Counted from the stretch's first letter, positions 1 to 7,225 are shown. The stretch is DNA of 7,983 bases from Actinomycetes bacterium (GCA_023427825.1 JAEZAI010000645.1:1-7983), one strand, 5' to 3'. A program made the numbers and translations. The notes: generated by a model not told the origin, from the letters alone.

Positions 1-73
1 GCACCGCCTGGGCCTTCTCCTCCTCGGTGTACCGGCGCGTCGTCGGCTTCCCCGGCACTTGTTCTCTCGGCAT
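1..73 (-). CDS. IS3-family transposase OrfA, N-terminal fragment (runs off the window)
   Basis: Only the first 24 codons plus one base are present, starting at the ATG at 73-71. The peptide begins MPREQVPGKPTTRRY and continues TEEEKAQAV. The RRYT-EE-KAQAV stretch is typical of the start of the helix-turn-helix domain that binds the inverted repeats in IS3-family OrfA proteins. A GGATGGAGTC stretch precedes the ATG, in the same position as in IS6110. In this family OrfA is followed by an overlapping OrfB carrying the DDE catalytic domain, reached by frameshifting; that part lies outside the window. The copy is identical to the one at 7911-7983. Nothing indicates whether the complete gene is intact. 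Confidence 0.8.
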   Translation of the reverse strand, partial: MPREQVPGKPTTRRYTEEEKAQAV

Positions 74-127
74 GACTCCATCCTCATCTCAAAGGTCTGG
101 AGCCTCCAACGAACCCAGTGCGGTTCA
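1..127 (-). mobile_element. IS3-family (IS51 group, IS6110-like) element, left end, truncated by the window
   Basis: Read on the minus strand from base 127, the sequence begins TGAACCGCACTGGGTT and runs 54 bases to the ATG of a transposase OrfA. From memory, IS6110 starts with nearly the same bases (TGAACCGC, then a GGAG-CTCCAG block, then a GGATGG-GTC stretch just before its ATG). The same 127 bases occur inverted, with no mismatch, at 7857-7983. The match stops at base 127 (128 differs from its partner), which marks the IS tip. Only the left inverted repeat side is present, so the far end and the target-site duplication cannot be examined. The transposase reads away from the RHS gene set. 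Confidence 0.85.
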
Positions 128-246
128 ACTCGGGAGAGCAGTCATCCGTGTGAGCGCCCCACGGTTGGCGACCACGGTCCGCTCCGCCCACTCGGCGAAC
201 GGACAACCCGAATGAACGCGTGCCCCCGGCCGTCGACCACGAACCG

Positions 247-273
247 GGGCGCCGAGACCAGTTCTCGGCACCT
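247..273 (-). terminator. Putative terminator hairpin after the minus-strand gene set
   Basis: GCCGAGA (251-257) and TCTCGGC (263-269) form a perfect 7-bp stem around a 5-base loop. After one mismatch (250/270) it can be extended by G-C, G-C and G-T pairs. It lies about 50 bases beyond the stop codon at 320-322, where the RHS-lipoprotein-membrane protein transcript would end. No T-run follows on the minus strand, as is common for GC-rich actinobacterial terminators, so the assignment rests on position and stem only. The rest of 128-319 shows no convincing gene. Confidence 0.35.
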
Positions 274-319
274 TCACCGCAGGTGGCGGCGACGTCCGCA
301 GAGCTTCTCAGGCTCGGCT

Positions 320-781
320 CTATTGCTCGACAACGGTCCACCCTCGACGCCGAAGTCGATCAACGAGCGGATTCACGGTCGTCAAAGGAGCTCGCAACCT
401 GAGCTCACCAGTCCCGAACACCACCGTCTTGCGCAGCGGGGAAGCTCCACTTACAACCACCGGAGATGCGGTTCGCCTTTCAAGGATCAGCGCACCGCCA
501 GATCGCCCGGGGTAGCGCATGGCCGCGAGATGCTGCCGGTCGAACACAACCCATAGACGCTCCCTGGAAGGGTTGCGCCCCGGACCGGCTCTGAAGCCAG
601 TTGCGATCACGGCCGTTATGTCGCCCGACTTGGGTGGCAGCGGAGATCCATCGGGCAGCACCGCGGCCCACGTCTCAGGCGGATCGCCGAGCGCCAGCGC
701 CAATGGACGCCGCGATTGCCGTAGGCCGTAGATCAGCAGTATCGCGACCACGCCAAAGAACAAGAGTGCGGATGCGTTCAT
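320..781 (-). CDS. Small protein with one N-terminal membrane helix and a 130-residue soluble domain, unknown function
   Basis: This 153-aa protein is not recognised. Residues 4-20 (ALLFFGVVAILLIYGL) form a single hydrophobic helix followed at once by RQSRR. By the positive-inside rule the remaining 130 residues should face the cytoplasm. The soluble part has alternating short beta-like stretches (LWVVFD, ALILER, SPVVV, KTVVFG, ELRLR) and ends in a likely helix (NPLVDRLRRRGW). That pattern recalls small bacterial PH-like domains, but this is a guess from shape. The ATG at 781 is the first usable start, because an in-frame TGA lies two codons upstream; no clear Shine-Dalgarno site is visible. 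It lies 81 bases after the lipoprotein gene on the same strand and is probably co-transcribed. As the last gene behind an RHS tip it could be an immunity or accessory protein, or an unrelated neighbour. Confidence 0.7.
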   Translation of the reverse strand: MNASALLFFGVVAILLIYGLRQSRRPLALALGDPPETWAAVLPDGSPLPPKSGDITAVIATGFRAGPGRNPSRERLWVVFDRQHLAAMRYPGRSGGALILERRTASPVVVSGASPLRKTVVFGTGELRLRAPLTTVNPLVDRLRRRGWTVVEQ

Positions 782-862
782 GGTTCATGTCTGCTGGTCG
801 GCATTCCACGTCGCCTCACGAAGTGGCCTCCAACCTGGCGTCGTTCATGTGCGGCTAGCCGG

Positions 863-1312
863 CTAGAGCGTGCTCTCGTCGAGTTCGATGGCGCAGTACG
901 ATTTCACTCGCTTCGCGACCTCGGCGGCAGCGAGCGAGCGATCGTTGGCCGAGTCGGTCTCGGCGCCTGCCCCGCCATCGGACCCGGTCAGGCTGGCCAG
1001 CTGTCGGAAAGCGATCGAGAGCGGACTTGGAACGGGTAACAGAGATATTGACTCGTAGGTACTTCTACGCAAACCACCGATCGCTGGGATGACGCTGGTA
1101 GCGCCTGGCGTCATGGTCAGTTCCAAAGTCGCTCGGTCCAGTTCTGCGAGTTTCTCTCGCACGACATCACAGACTTCGGAGATGGATGCCGAGTCCCTCG
1201 TATCCGTTGGCTCGGTCGAGACGAGCTCTCGCTGCCCGCAACCGCACAGAACTGCTCCGAGTACCCAGACGACCACGAGTGACTTGCGGCTTCCGACCAT
1301 AGGTGCCATCAC
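863..1312 (-). CDS. Predicted small lipoprotein, translationally coupled to the RHS gene; candidate immunity protein
   Basis: This 149-aa protein has a short lipoprotein signal: R9-K10, a hydrophobic stretch at 12-22 (LVVVWVLGAVL), then a lipobox-like L22-C23-G24-C25, with C25 the likely lipid-attached residue. The mature part is acidic and mostly helical, with Ser/Thr-rich linkers and two further cysteines, C48 and C140, that could form a disulfide. No known family is recognised. Translation can start at GTG 1312 or ATG 1309. AGGGAG (1324-1319) lies 6 or 9 bases upstream and overlaps the TAG stop of the RHS gene (1325-1323), so only 10-13 bases separate the two genes. This arrangement implies coupled translation. 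In polymorphic toxin loci the gene directly after the toxin tip usually encodes immunity. An envelope-anchored immunity protein would fit a tip acting outside the cytoplasm. That role is inferred. Confidence 0.75.
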   Translation of the reverse strand: MMAPMVGSRKSLVVVWVLGAVLCGCGQRELVSTEPTDTRDSASISEVCDVVREKLAELDRATLELTMTPGATSVIPAIGGLRRSTYESISLLPVPSPLSIAFRQLASLTGSDGGAGAETDSANDRSLAAAEVAKRVKSYCAIELDESTL

Positions 1313-1318
1313 GAAGCA

Positions 1319-1324
1319 CTCCCT
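1319..1324 (-). promoter_or_regulatory. Ribosome binding site overlapping the RHS stop codon
   Basis: AGGGAG on the minus strand shares its first two bases with the RHS stop codon TAG. It sits 6 bases before GTG 1312 and 9 before ATG 1309. It is the strongest Shine-Dalgarno site in the gene set and indicates translational coupling of the lipoprotein to the RHS protein. Confidence 0.7.
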
Positions 1325-1958
1325 ACTTGTCGATTCGGCATATGAGCGGGAACGGATACCGAAGGGAACGCAGGGCTACATTGGCGGCATTGCAGCCATG
1401 ATCAACGCGTCCGACAAACGGAAGCCTGCCGAAGACTCTGTCAAGCACGGGATGCGTGACCGAGTACGACGCAGACCCGTGAATCTCGGCGCCAGCTATC
1501 CCCGCTCCAATTCCAGTGTAGATTGACCAAGTTCCGGTAGGAACCAATGGCATGAAAGGAATCGGAGCAAACAGCGTGCCTACGCACGCTTCTGCAGCGA
1601 CGCCAACCGCAACGTCAGGACCGAGCAGAATTGAGCCTCCGATACAGATCGAGTGACCATCGAGCGATCTCATCGATCGAGCATTGCTGAAGAACTCACC
1701 AGTTGACGCAGAGATCGATGGTGTGCCGGCGGCCGATCCGATCGCAGATGAAGTTGACCATCCGTACTTCTTGTTATCCACGAGGATGCATGCAGAACCT
1801 GAGACGGAGAACCCGAGCACGCCGGCCACCGTGTACGTGATGTCTCCACACAGCCCTCCAGTCCTCCAATCGTTGAAATCTACCGACTCTAGGTAATCAT
1901 CAACCTGGTCAACGGTGGCTCTGCTGATTGGGATGCCGAAAGCGGAGTCGTCCGGAGC
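1323..1958 (-). other. RHS C-terminal tip domain (211 aa), unknown fold, cysteine-rich
   Basis: This is the part of the RHS gene after DPSGL, residues 1752-1962. It is rich in Gly, Ser and Ala, with short alternating strands (for example GTPSISASTGEFFSNARS and SIYTGIGAGIAGAEIHGS), and contains C1788, C1808, C1856, C1876, C1940 and C1958. No nuclease, deaminase, ADP-ribosyltransferase or protease motif is evident. GC in 1321-1920 is about 56% by hand count, against roughly 62-68% in sampled core lines, which suggests a separate origin for the tip. From memory, other actinobacterial RHS proteins carry similar Gly-rich tips with an 'SNA' motif. It may be a toxin acting in the envelope or a non-enzymatic structural domain. 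Confidence 0.6.
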
Positions 1959-4900
1959 AAGTCCGCTTGGGTCGGTCTGGTTGAGCGGGTTGTTGTCGGT
2001 GTAATGGTAGGGGTTGCTGAGGGTGGTGGTGCCGTTGACGCCGTTCAGGGGGTCGATGGTGGTGAAAGCACCGGTGGTGGGTTGGTAGTCGCGTGCTCGG
2101 AGGTTGGTAAGCGGTCCGAGGGTGAGTTCGCCGCGGTAGCCGAGTTTGGGGCTGAGAGTGTCGGAGCCGGTGGGAGCGCCGTAGGCGTTGTAGCTGTTGG
2201 CTCTGGGGACGCCGGCGCCGGTGGAGTTGATCACCGATCCGTGCACGTCGGAGGCGAGCACCGTGTGATCGGAACCTTTCGACGCGACACCCCAGGGTGC
2301 TCCGCCGGCTGTGACGAGGTCGGTGGTGGCTGATCCTTGGGAGAGAGTGACGAGTTGGTCGAGGCCGTCGGGATCCCAGTCGAGCGTCCATGTTGTTGCC
2401 GTGGATGACACGGTGTTGGTGACGGTTTCGATCATGCCGTCGGGGTTCAGCACCCGTGCCTGAGTGTCTCCAGACGGGAGGGTGAGAGCGGTGAGGCGTC
2501 CGGCAGGGTCGTATGTGTAGCTGGTGGCGTTCGCGCCGGTCGTGTCAGAGGCTCGTCGTCCGGCATGGTCGTAGGCGTAGCTGGTTGCGGTGCCGGTCGA
2601 TGGTGTGGCTGAGGTGAGTTGGCTGGCGTCGTCATACGCGTAGGTGGTGGTGACGGCGCCGATGGTCTGTGTGGCTCGGCGGCCGAGGTCGTCGTAGGTC
2701 CACGCGGACGCCGTCCCGGACGACGGAGTTGCGGACAGAAGTTGGCTCGCTGCGTCGTACGTATAGGTGGTGGTGACACCGGAGGTTGCTTCGGTGGCGA
2801 TGCGTCCGGTCGAGTCGTATGTGAGCGAGGTGGTGCGGCTCGCTCCGGGGACGGTCTGGGTGTAGCCGGTCAGTTGTCCATCGACCCAAGTCCAGTCTCG
2901 GCTCGCGGATCCGGGGTAGTCCTCGCCGGTGAGGCGGTTGTCGTCGTCCCAGGTGTAGGTGGCGACCGCGTCGGGAGCACCGTTGGGGTTGGTGTGGGTG
3001 AAGTCGTCGATCGTGACGCTGTTCGCGACGCCGGTGGATCGGGCGAGTTGGATGCGGGTTGTGCCTGAGGCGGTGACGGCAGAGTCGGTCGTCGTTGCGG
3101 TCCACGTGTTGGGTTCCGGGTCGGTCGGGTTCCAGATCTTGACCCGCAGGTTGGTGCCGTCGACTTGGAAGCGGAGCGAGTGCGCGTTCGCGTCGGACGG
3201 CACGGTGAACGTGGAGATCGCGGTCGTGGTGCCGGAGACGACTTTGAAGAACGTCCCGGTGGTGGAGTCCGCGGAGAGCTCGACCCGATAGTTGTTGCTG
3301 GCGTCGACGTAGCGGCCGTAGGCCCTCAGCTTCGATGGCGTCGATGCTGAGGCGAACTGGTAGGTGAACGTCGAGTCCCCGTCCGCAGCTGACGGTGCAG
3401 TGGAACGCATGCCGCCAACCGCACCAGCGGTGTTAGGGACCTCGAGTGTCGCCGTGTTGGAGTCGATGGTGGCGGTGCCCCCTGAGGAGGAGACATTGGC
3501 CCACTTCGACGTGTCCAGCGCGGAACCGTTCGCAGCTGTGAACGTGTCCGCAACCAACGCAGTCGGGGTCACTGACACGATCCGGCCAGCCGTGTCGTAC
3601 GCGTAGGTGTAGGCAGTGCCGTCAGGGTTCGATCGTGCGATGCGCCGGCCTGCGGCGTCGTAACCGAACACCATGGTTCGCCCGTCAGGGTTGGCGCGTG
3701 CCGCGAGATCGCCCGCCGCGGTGTAGGCGCTGGTCCAGGTGCGGCCCCCGATCGTGGCGGAGTTCTGACGCCCCACGCCGTCATAGCCGAACGACGCTGT
3801 GACCGAGTCGAGGCCGTTGACTGCCGTCCAACCGGTGAGGTCACCGCCTGCGTTGTAGGTGTTCGTCACGACACGCCCTGTCGGATCCGTCGTCGACTCC
3901 AAACGGCCAGCGAGGTCATAAGTGCACGCCGTGGCACGGGCGAGAGGGTCGGTCTCCGATGCGAGCTCACCCGCAGCGTTGTACACCGCGGCCCAGTCTT
4001 CACCGTTCGGGTCTTCGCGGTTCAGCAACCGGCCACGGCTGTCGTAGGTGAACAGCGTCCGGTTGTCGAGCGCGTCCTCGACCCACTCGACCGTTCCGTC
4101 GGGGTTGTACGAGTACTCGATCGTGCCCTCCCCCGTCTTCGTCGATGTTTCCAGTTCGCCGCGGAGTGTCCAAGTGTTCGTCGTGACCACACCCGCCGGA
4201 TCGGTCGCGGTGAGAACCCGGCCAACCTCGTCATAGGAGGTCTCGGACACCAGCCCGCCCGGCGAAGTGGTCTCAACCACCCGCGAGTCGTCGTCGTAGA
4301 CGTAGGCGGTGTCGAGACCGCCAGGTGCTGACACGGTCACCAGCCGACCGGCGTTGTCGTAGGTGTTCGTGGTGCGGCGATCCAACGGATCCTCCACCCA
4401 CGCAACCCGGCCTCCCGGCGTGTAGGAGGTTTCGGTGACCCCACCGCGCAGGTCTGTGACCGTGACCTGACGACCGAGGTCGTCGTAGCCATACGAGATC
4501 GTCCCCGCAGCTGATGTCTCTGACGTGAGCAGCCCCGTGTCGGGGTCATACGTGTAGGTCGTCTCGCGTTCCATCGGATCAGTCACCGACGTCACCCGAC
4601 CCGCCGCGTCGTAGACGGTCTCGGTCTCACCACCTTCAGGATCGACGACCCTCGTGGTGTTCCCGTCGGCGTCGTAGACGTAGGTGGTCTCCCGGTCGAG
4701 CTCATCGCTCGACGACTCGACCCGACCCAACGGCCCGTACACTGTTTCGGTCGTCGATGAGTCCGGATGGGTGGTCTCGATCAGTTCTCCGATCGCGTTG
4801 TAGGTGTAGGTCGTAACGCGTGACATCGGGTCGGTCACCTGTTCCAATAGACCGGTCACGGCGTCGTAGTCGTAGTCGGTCACGGCCCCCACCGGATCCG

Positions 4901-7211
4901 TGACGGTGTCGACACGCCCTGCAGCGTCATAGGTCGTGGTTGTCAGACCACCGTCCGCTGCTGTCTCCTTCCACACCCGCCCAGCTGCGTCGTAATCGAC
5001 CGTCGAGGTCGCACCCGACGGCATCTCCGTCGACACCCGTCGACCCACCCCGTCGTAGGTGTAGGAGGTGATGTTGCCGTACTCGTCCTCGGTCTCTTCC
5101 AACTGTCGCAGCGCGTTGTACCTGTACTCGACCGTCACGCCGTCCGCGTCGGTCATCGAATCGACGAGCAGTGTCGAGTCGTTCACGTCGAACGTCGTGG
5201 TCTCGTTCAACTCGTTCGTCACTGACGACGGCGCCCGCTCCGCACCGTCATAGGTGTAGGTCGTCGTCCCCGTCTCCGACTCGACCTCAGTCACCCGGTT
5301 CGAGCCGTCGTAGGTGATCTCAGTCGGAGTCCCTGAACCGGGGCTGGTAACTTCGGTCGGCAACCCGGCCGCGTTCCGGTCGATCGTCGTCTCACCGCCG
5401 CCACGAGACTCGGCCCCGATGAGACGATCGAGAGCGTCGTAGGTGCGTGAGACGGCTTCGCCGAACGGGTCGCTGATCGACACCAGGCGACCGTCTGGGT
5501 CATAGGTGTAGGTCACCGCAGCCGGAGAACCGAGGACGGTCGGTCCATCCTGACCGGTGACGATCACCGAACGGTTCGCGATGTCGTAGTCGAACGTCGT
5601 CTCCGCCCCCATGGACGACATTTGTGATACCACGCGACCCAGCACGTCATAGGTGTTCTCCACCACCGTCACATCGGCCGGATCAATCACATCGGTCACA
5701 TTGCCAGCCACGTCGCTCACGTACGTCCACTCCACCCCACCGGGCAGTTCAACTCCTGCGAGGTAGCCGCCGAGATCGAACGTGTAATCGACAGCACGGC
5801 CGTCAGACGCGTCGACTGCGGCAGGGAACAAGCCCGGGGCACCTGTCCAATCCACTGCGATCGATGGCCCCACCGACGATGCAACCTCAGTAAGCACACC
5901 CAACGTGTAGGTCAGGTCGATCGACACGCCATCCGGGAACGACCGCGAAACCAGCAGGCCGTCTCCATCAAACTCATCAACATGTCCGTCCACGAAGTCG
6001 AGTTGCCAGCCCGACATCGTCGCCGACAGCGAGCCGTCGAACTCAGGAGCTTGCTCGTAGCCACCGAGACCGTCCTCGGCGAACACGACGGTTCGACCGG
6101 TCGGCATCCGCAACTCGACCGAATCGCCCGCATCTCTCAAGCTGTCAGAGTACGAGGATCGCCACCCGGCAGCACCAGCGACTCCGCCCGAGTCGTAGAA
6201 GCGACGCCACTCCAGGTGCGTCGACGACGGGAACTCCAAGTCAGTTCGCACCTCGGTGTAGCTCCCGGTGAACGTGTTCACCGGGTCTTCCGCCTCACCA
6301 ACCGATGCGAGGCCCGACCCAGCCTTCGTGCGCGGATCCACACCGGTGCGTGCGGCGTGGGCCCATACCCTTTCTGGAGCGAGCGCGTGGTCGAAGAACG
6401 CAACGTCGGCGAGGGCCCCGTCGAGGTACGAGCCGTTCCAGTTGGCGTCTCGGCCGATGCCGACCCTGCCGCCGTCGTAGTACGACGTCGCTGAGCCGGC
6501 CTTGCTCGCGACAACCGAACCGTCCACGTACATGATCAGATTGGTGGCGTCCTTGGTCACAGCCACGTGGTGCCATACACCCGGCGAATAACCATTGGGT
6601 GAGTTCATTCCGCCCTCTGGATGGCTGTAGATCGAGAATTCGCCATTCGGGCCGACTCCCAAGCCCTGACCGTAGTAGCGGTTTCGATAGATCATGGCGT
6701 CTGTCGTCGGCCAATTGTCGACACGCACCCATGCCTCTACGGTCCAGCTGTCAGTGCGGAGCTGAGCTGGTGCCCCGAGGTTGATGTAGCCGGTGGAACC
6801 GTTGAACCTCATTGCAGTTCCGGACCCACCGGGACCGGTAACACCAAGTGTCACGCCGCCGACAATGGTGCCGTCCAGGCCATTGGCGGTTGCATCGTAT
6901 GCGGTAGAGCCACTCGTTTCGTCCAAGGGCCAATATCCAACTGGAGCATCGGCCAGGATCGGTGCAGAAGGCGAGGCGGACGCTACCGAGGCATTCGCCA
7001 CGACCACTGCCGTAGATGCCACGACCGACACCGTCGCCACGATCCCAAGTCGCCTCACAACCCGTACGCGACCGCCCCCAGCGTCGGGCCCATGGACCGC
7101 ACACCCGCCCCCGTCGCGGCGCCACATTCGTCCTAAGGCGATCAGCCAATCGCAACAAGGCCCCAGCCGCTCAACACCAGCAGTACCACGGACGACCACA
7201 ACTCTGCGCAT
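1323..7211 (-). CDS. Secreted RHS/YD-repeat protein with LamG-like domains and a variable C-terminal tip (polymorphic toxin candidate)
   Basis: This 1962-aa protein resembles the RHS/WapA group, whose YD repeats build a hollow beta-shell that encloses a C-terminal toxin. In order it has a signal peptide (core about 55-76, cleavage after ASA at 79), a LamG-like domain (83-290, with GYWPLDE, WTVEAWV, WHHVAVT, MYVDG and GALADVAFFD), and a DUF6531-like segment from about 306 (DPVNTFTGSY). About 33 YD repeats follow to 1214 (for example YTYDPDGRL), then an inserted beta domain at 1215-1409 and about 7 more repeats. The RHS core has RARDYQP near 1705, D1720-P1721, NPYHYTDNNP and D1747-PSGL-1751. 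The tip is 1752-1962. In related proteins a pair of Asp motifs cuts after such a DPxGL site, which would release the tip. The start is uncertain. ATG 7211 has GAGAGG 8 bases upstream but puts 51 residues before the signal peptide. ATG 7127 or GTG 7058 (MRRLGIVATV) would give a normal signal; the open frame extends to 7274. Confidence 0.9.
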   Translation of the reverse strand: MRRVVVVRGTAGVERLGPCCDWLIALGRMWRRDGGGCAVHGPDAGGGRVRVVRRLGIVATVSVVASTAVVVANASVASASPSAPILADAPVGYWPLDETSGSTAYDATANGLDGTIVGGVTLGVTGPGGSGTAMRFNGSTGYINLGAPAQLRTDSWTVEAWVRVDNWPTTDAMIYRNRYYGQGLGVGPNGEFSIYSHPEGGMNSPNGYSPGVWHHVAVTKDATNLIMYVDGSVVASKAGSATSYYDGGRVGIGRDANWNGSYLDGALADVAFFDHALAPERVWAHAARTGVDPRTKAGSGLASVGEAEDPVNTFTGSYTEVRTDLEFPSSTHLEWRRFYDSGGVAGAAGWRSSYSDSLRDAGDSVELRMPTGRTVVFAEDGLGGYEQAPEFDGSLSATMSGWQLDFVDGHVDEFDGDGLLVSRSFPDGVSIDLTYTLGVLTEVASSVGPSIAVDWTGAPGLFPAAVDASDGRAVDYTFDLGGYLAGVELPGGVEWTYVSDVAGNVTDVIDPADVTVVENTYDVLGRVVSQMSSMGAETTFDYDIANRSVIVTGQDGPTVLGSPAAVTYTYDPDGRLVSISDPFGEAVSRTYDALDRLIGAESRGGGETTIDRNAAGLPTEVTSPGSGTPTEITYDGSNRVTEVESETGTTTYTYDGAERAPSSVTNELNETTTFDVNDSTLLVDSMTDADGVTVEYRYNALRQLEETEDEYGNITSYTYDGVGRRVSTEMPSGATSTVDYDAAGRVWKETAADGGLTTTTYDAAGRVDTVTDPVGAVTDYDYDAVTGLLEQVTDPMSRVTTYTYNAIGELIETTHPDSSTTETVYGPLGRVESSSDELDRETTYVYDADGNTTRVVDPEGGETETVYDAAGRVTSVTDPMERETTYTYDPDTGLLTSETSAAGTISYGYDDLGRQVTVTDLRGGVTETSYTPGGRVAWVEDPLDRRTTNTYDNAGRLVTVSAPGGLDTAYVYDDDSRVVETTSPGGLVSETSYDEVGRVLTATDPAGVVTTNTWTLRGELETSTKTGEGTIEYSYNPDGTVEWVEDALDNRTLFTYDSRGRLLNREDPNGEDWAAVYNAAGELASETDPLARATACTYDLAGRLESTTDPTGRVVTNTYNAGGDLTGWTAVNGLDSVTASFGYDGVGRQNSATIGGRTWTSAYTAAGDLAARANPDGRTMVFGYDAAGRRIARSNPDGTAYTYAYDTAGRIVSVTPTALVADTFTAANGSALDTSKWANVSSSGGTATIDSNTATLEVPNTAGAVGGMRSTAPSAADGDSTFTYQFASASTPSKLRAYGRYVDASNNYRVELSADSTTGTFFKVVSGTTTAISTFTVPSDANAHSLRFQVDGTNLRVKIWNPTDPEPNTWTATTTDSAVTASGTTRIQLARSTGVANSVTIDDFTHTNPNGAPDAVATYTWDDDNRLTGEDYPGSASRDWTWVDGQLTGYTQTVPGASRTTSLTYDSTGRIATEATSGVTTTYTYDAASQLLSATPSSGTASAWTYDDLGRRATQTIGAVTTTYAYDDASQLTSATPSTGTATSYAYDHAGRRASDTTGANATSYTYDPAGRLTALTLPSGDTQARVLNPDGMIETVTNTVSSTATTWTLDWDPDGLDQLVTLSQGSATTDLVTAGGAPWGVASKGSDHTVLASDVHGSVINSTGAGVPRANSYNAYGAPTGSDTLSPKLGYRGELTLGPLTNLRARDYQPTTGAFTTIDPLNGVNGTTTLSNPYHYTDNNPLNQTDPSGLAPDDSAFGIPISRATVDQVDDYLESVDFNDWRTGGLCGDITYTVAGVLGFSVSGSACILVDNKKYGWSTSSAIGSAAGTPSISASTGEFFSNARSMRSLDGHSICIGGSILLGPDVAVGVAAEACVGTLFAPIPFMPLVPTGTWSIYTGIGAGIAGAEIHGSASYSVTHPVLDRVFGRLPFVGRVDHGCNAANVALRSLRYPFPLICRIDK
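2520..2765 (-). repeat. Two diverged 123-bp tandem units within the YD-repeat region
   Basis: Unit 1 is 2765-2643 and unit 2 is 2642-2520, each exactly 41 codons. Both encode YxYD-ASQL-SATPS-GTA, a second YD-GRRA motif, and TT/TS before the next repeat. They differ at many third positions, so the duplication is not recent, but the period is exact. Elsewhere in the gene the YD repeats are much less alike. Confidence 0.7.
2985..3569 (-). other. Lectin-like beta domain inserted within the YD-repeat spiral
   Basis: Residues 1215-1409 interrupt the YD repeats between YAYDTAGRIVSV and ATYTWDDDNRL. The segment has no YD motif. It opens with ALVADTFTAANGSALDTSKW and has runs of short strands (TATIDSNTATLEV, STFTYQFAS, YRVELSADS, HSLRFQVDGTNLRVKIW, NSVTIDDF). 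This pattern is typical of concanavalin-like (LamG-type) jelly-roll domains seen in secreted actinobacterial proteins. The reading frame and codon style are continuous with the surrounding gene. Confidence 0.65.
6342..6965 (-). other. N-terminal LamG-like (concanavalin-type) domain of the RHS protein
   Basis: Residues 83-290 follow directly after the signal peptide. The order GYWPLDE, DGTIVGGVTLG, GYINLG, SWTVEAWVRVD, WHHVAVTKD, LIMYVDGSVVASK, VGIGRD and GALADVAFFDHAL matches the usual strand pattern of bacterial LamG/laminin_G_3 domains. Members of this family often bind carbohydrate, so it may attach the protein to a cell surface; that role is inferred. Confidence 0.85.
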
Positions 7212-7219
7212 GCGACCTG

Positions 7220-7225
7220 CCTCTC
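7220..7225 (-). promoter_or_regulatory. Shine-Dalgarno site supporting RHS start at 7211
   Basis: GAGAGG lies 8 bases before ATG 7211. The other candidate starts have poorer sites: ATG 7127 has AGGA only 3 bases away, and GTG 7058 has nothing clear at normal spacing. This decides the preferred start, although the signal peptide position argues for a later one. Confidence 0.4.

Noticed and set aside
128..319. Possible gene remnant between the left IS and the membrane protein gene
   Set aside because: Short overlapping frames on both strands, none with a motif. Only the hairpin near 250-270 is supported.
1089..1526. Plus-strand open frame of 145 aa spanning the lipoprotein-RHS junction
   Set aside because: It is antisense to two better supported genes, crosses their junction, and has no domain or ribosome-site support.
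1909..3105. Several 100-160 aa open frames on both strands across the RHS gene
   Set aside because: They are shadows of the YD-repeat codons, with His/Arg/Pro-rich or Gly/Val-rich repetitive peptides. The RHS frame is continuous and has strong family motifs.
2500..5700. Regularly recurring short motif (GTCGTAGGTGTAGGT-like) resembling a repeat array
   Set aside because: It is the reverse complement of codons for the YTYD motif of the YD repeats. Spacing and sequence vary and follow the protein, so it is not a CRISPR array or DNA-level repeat.
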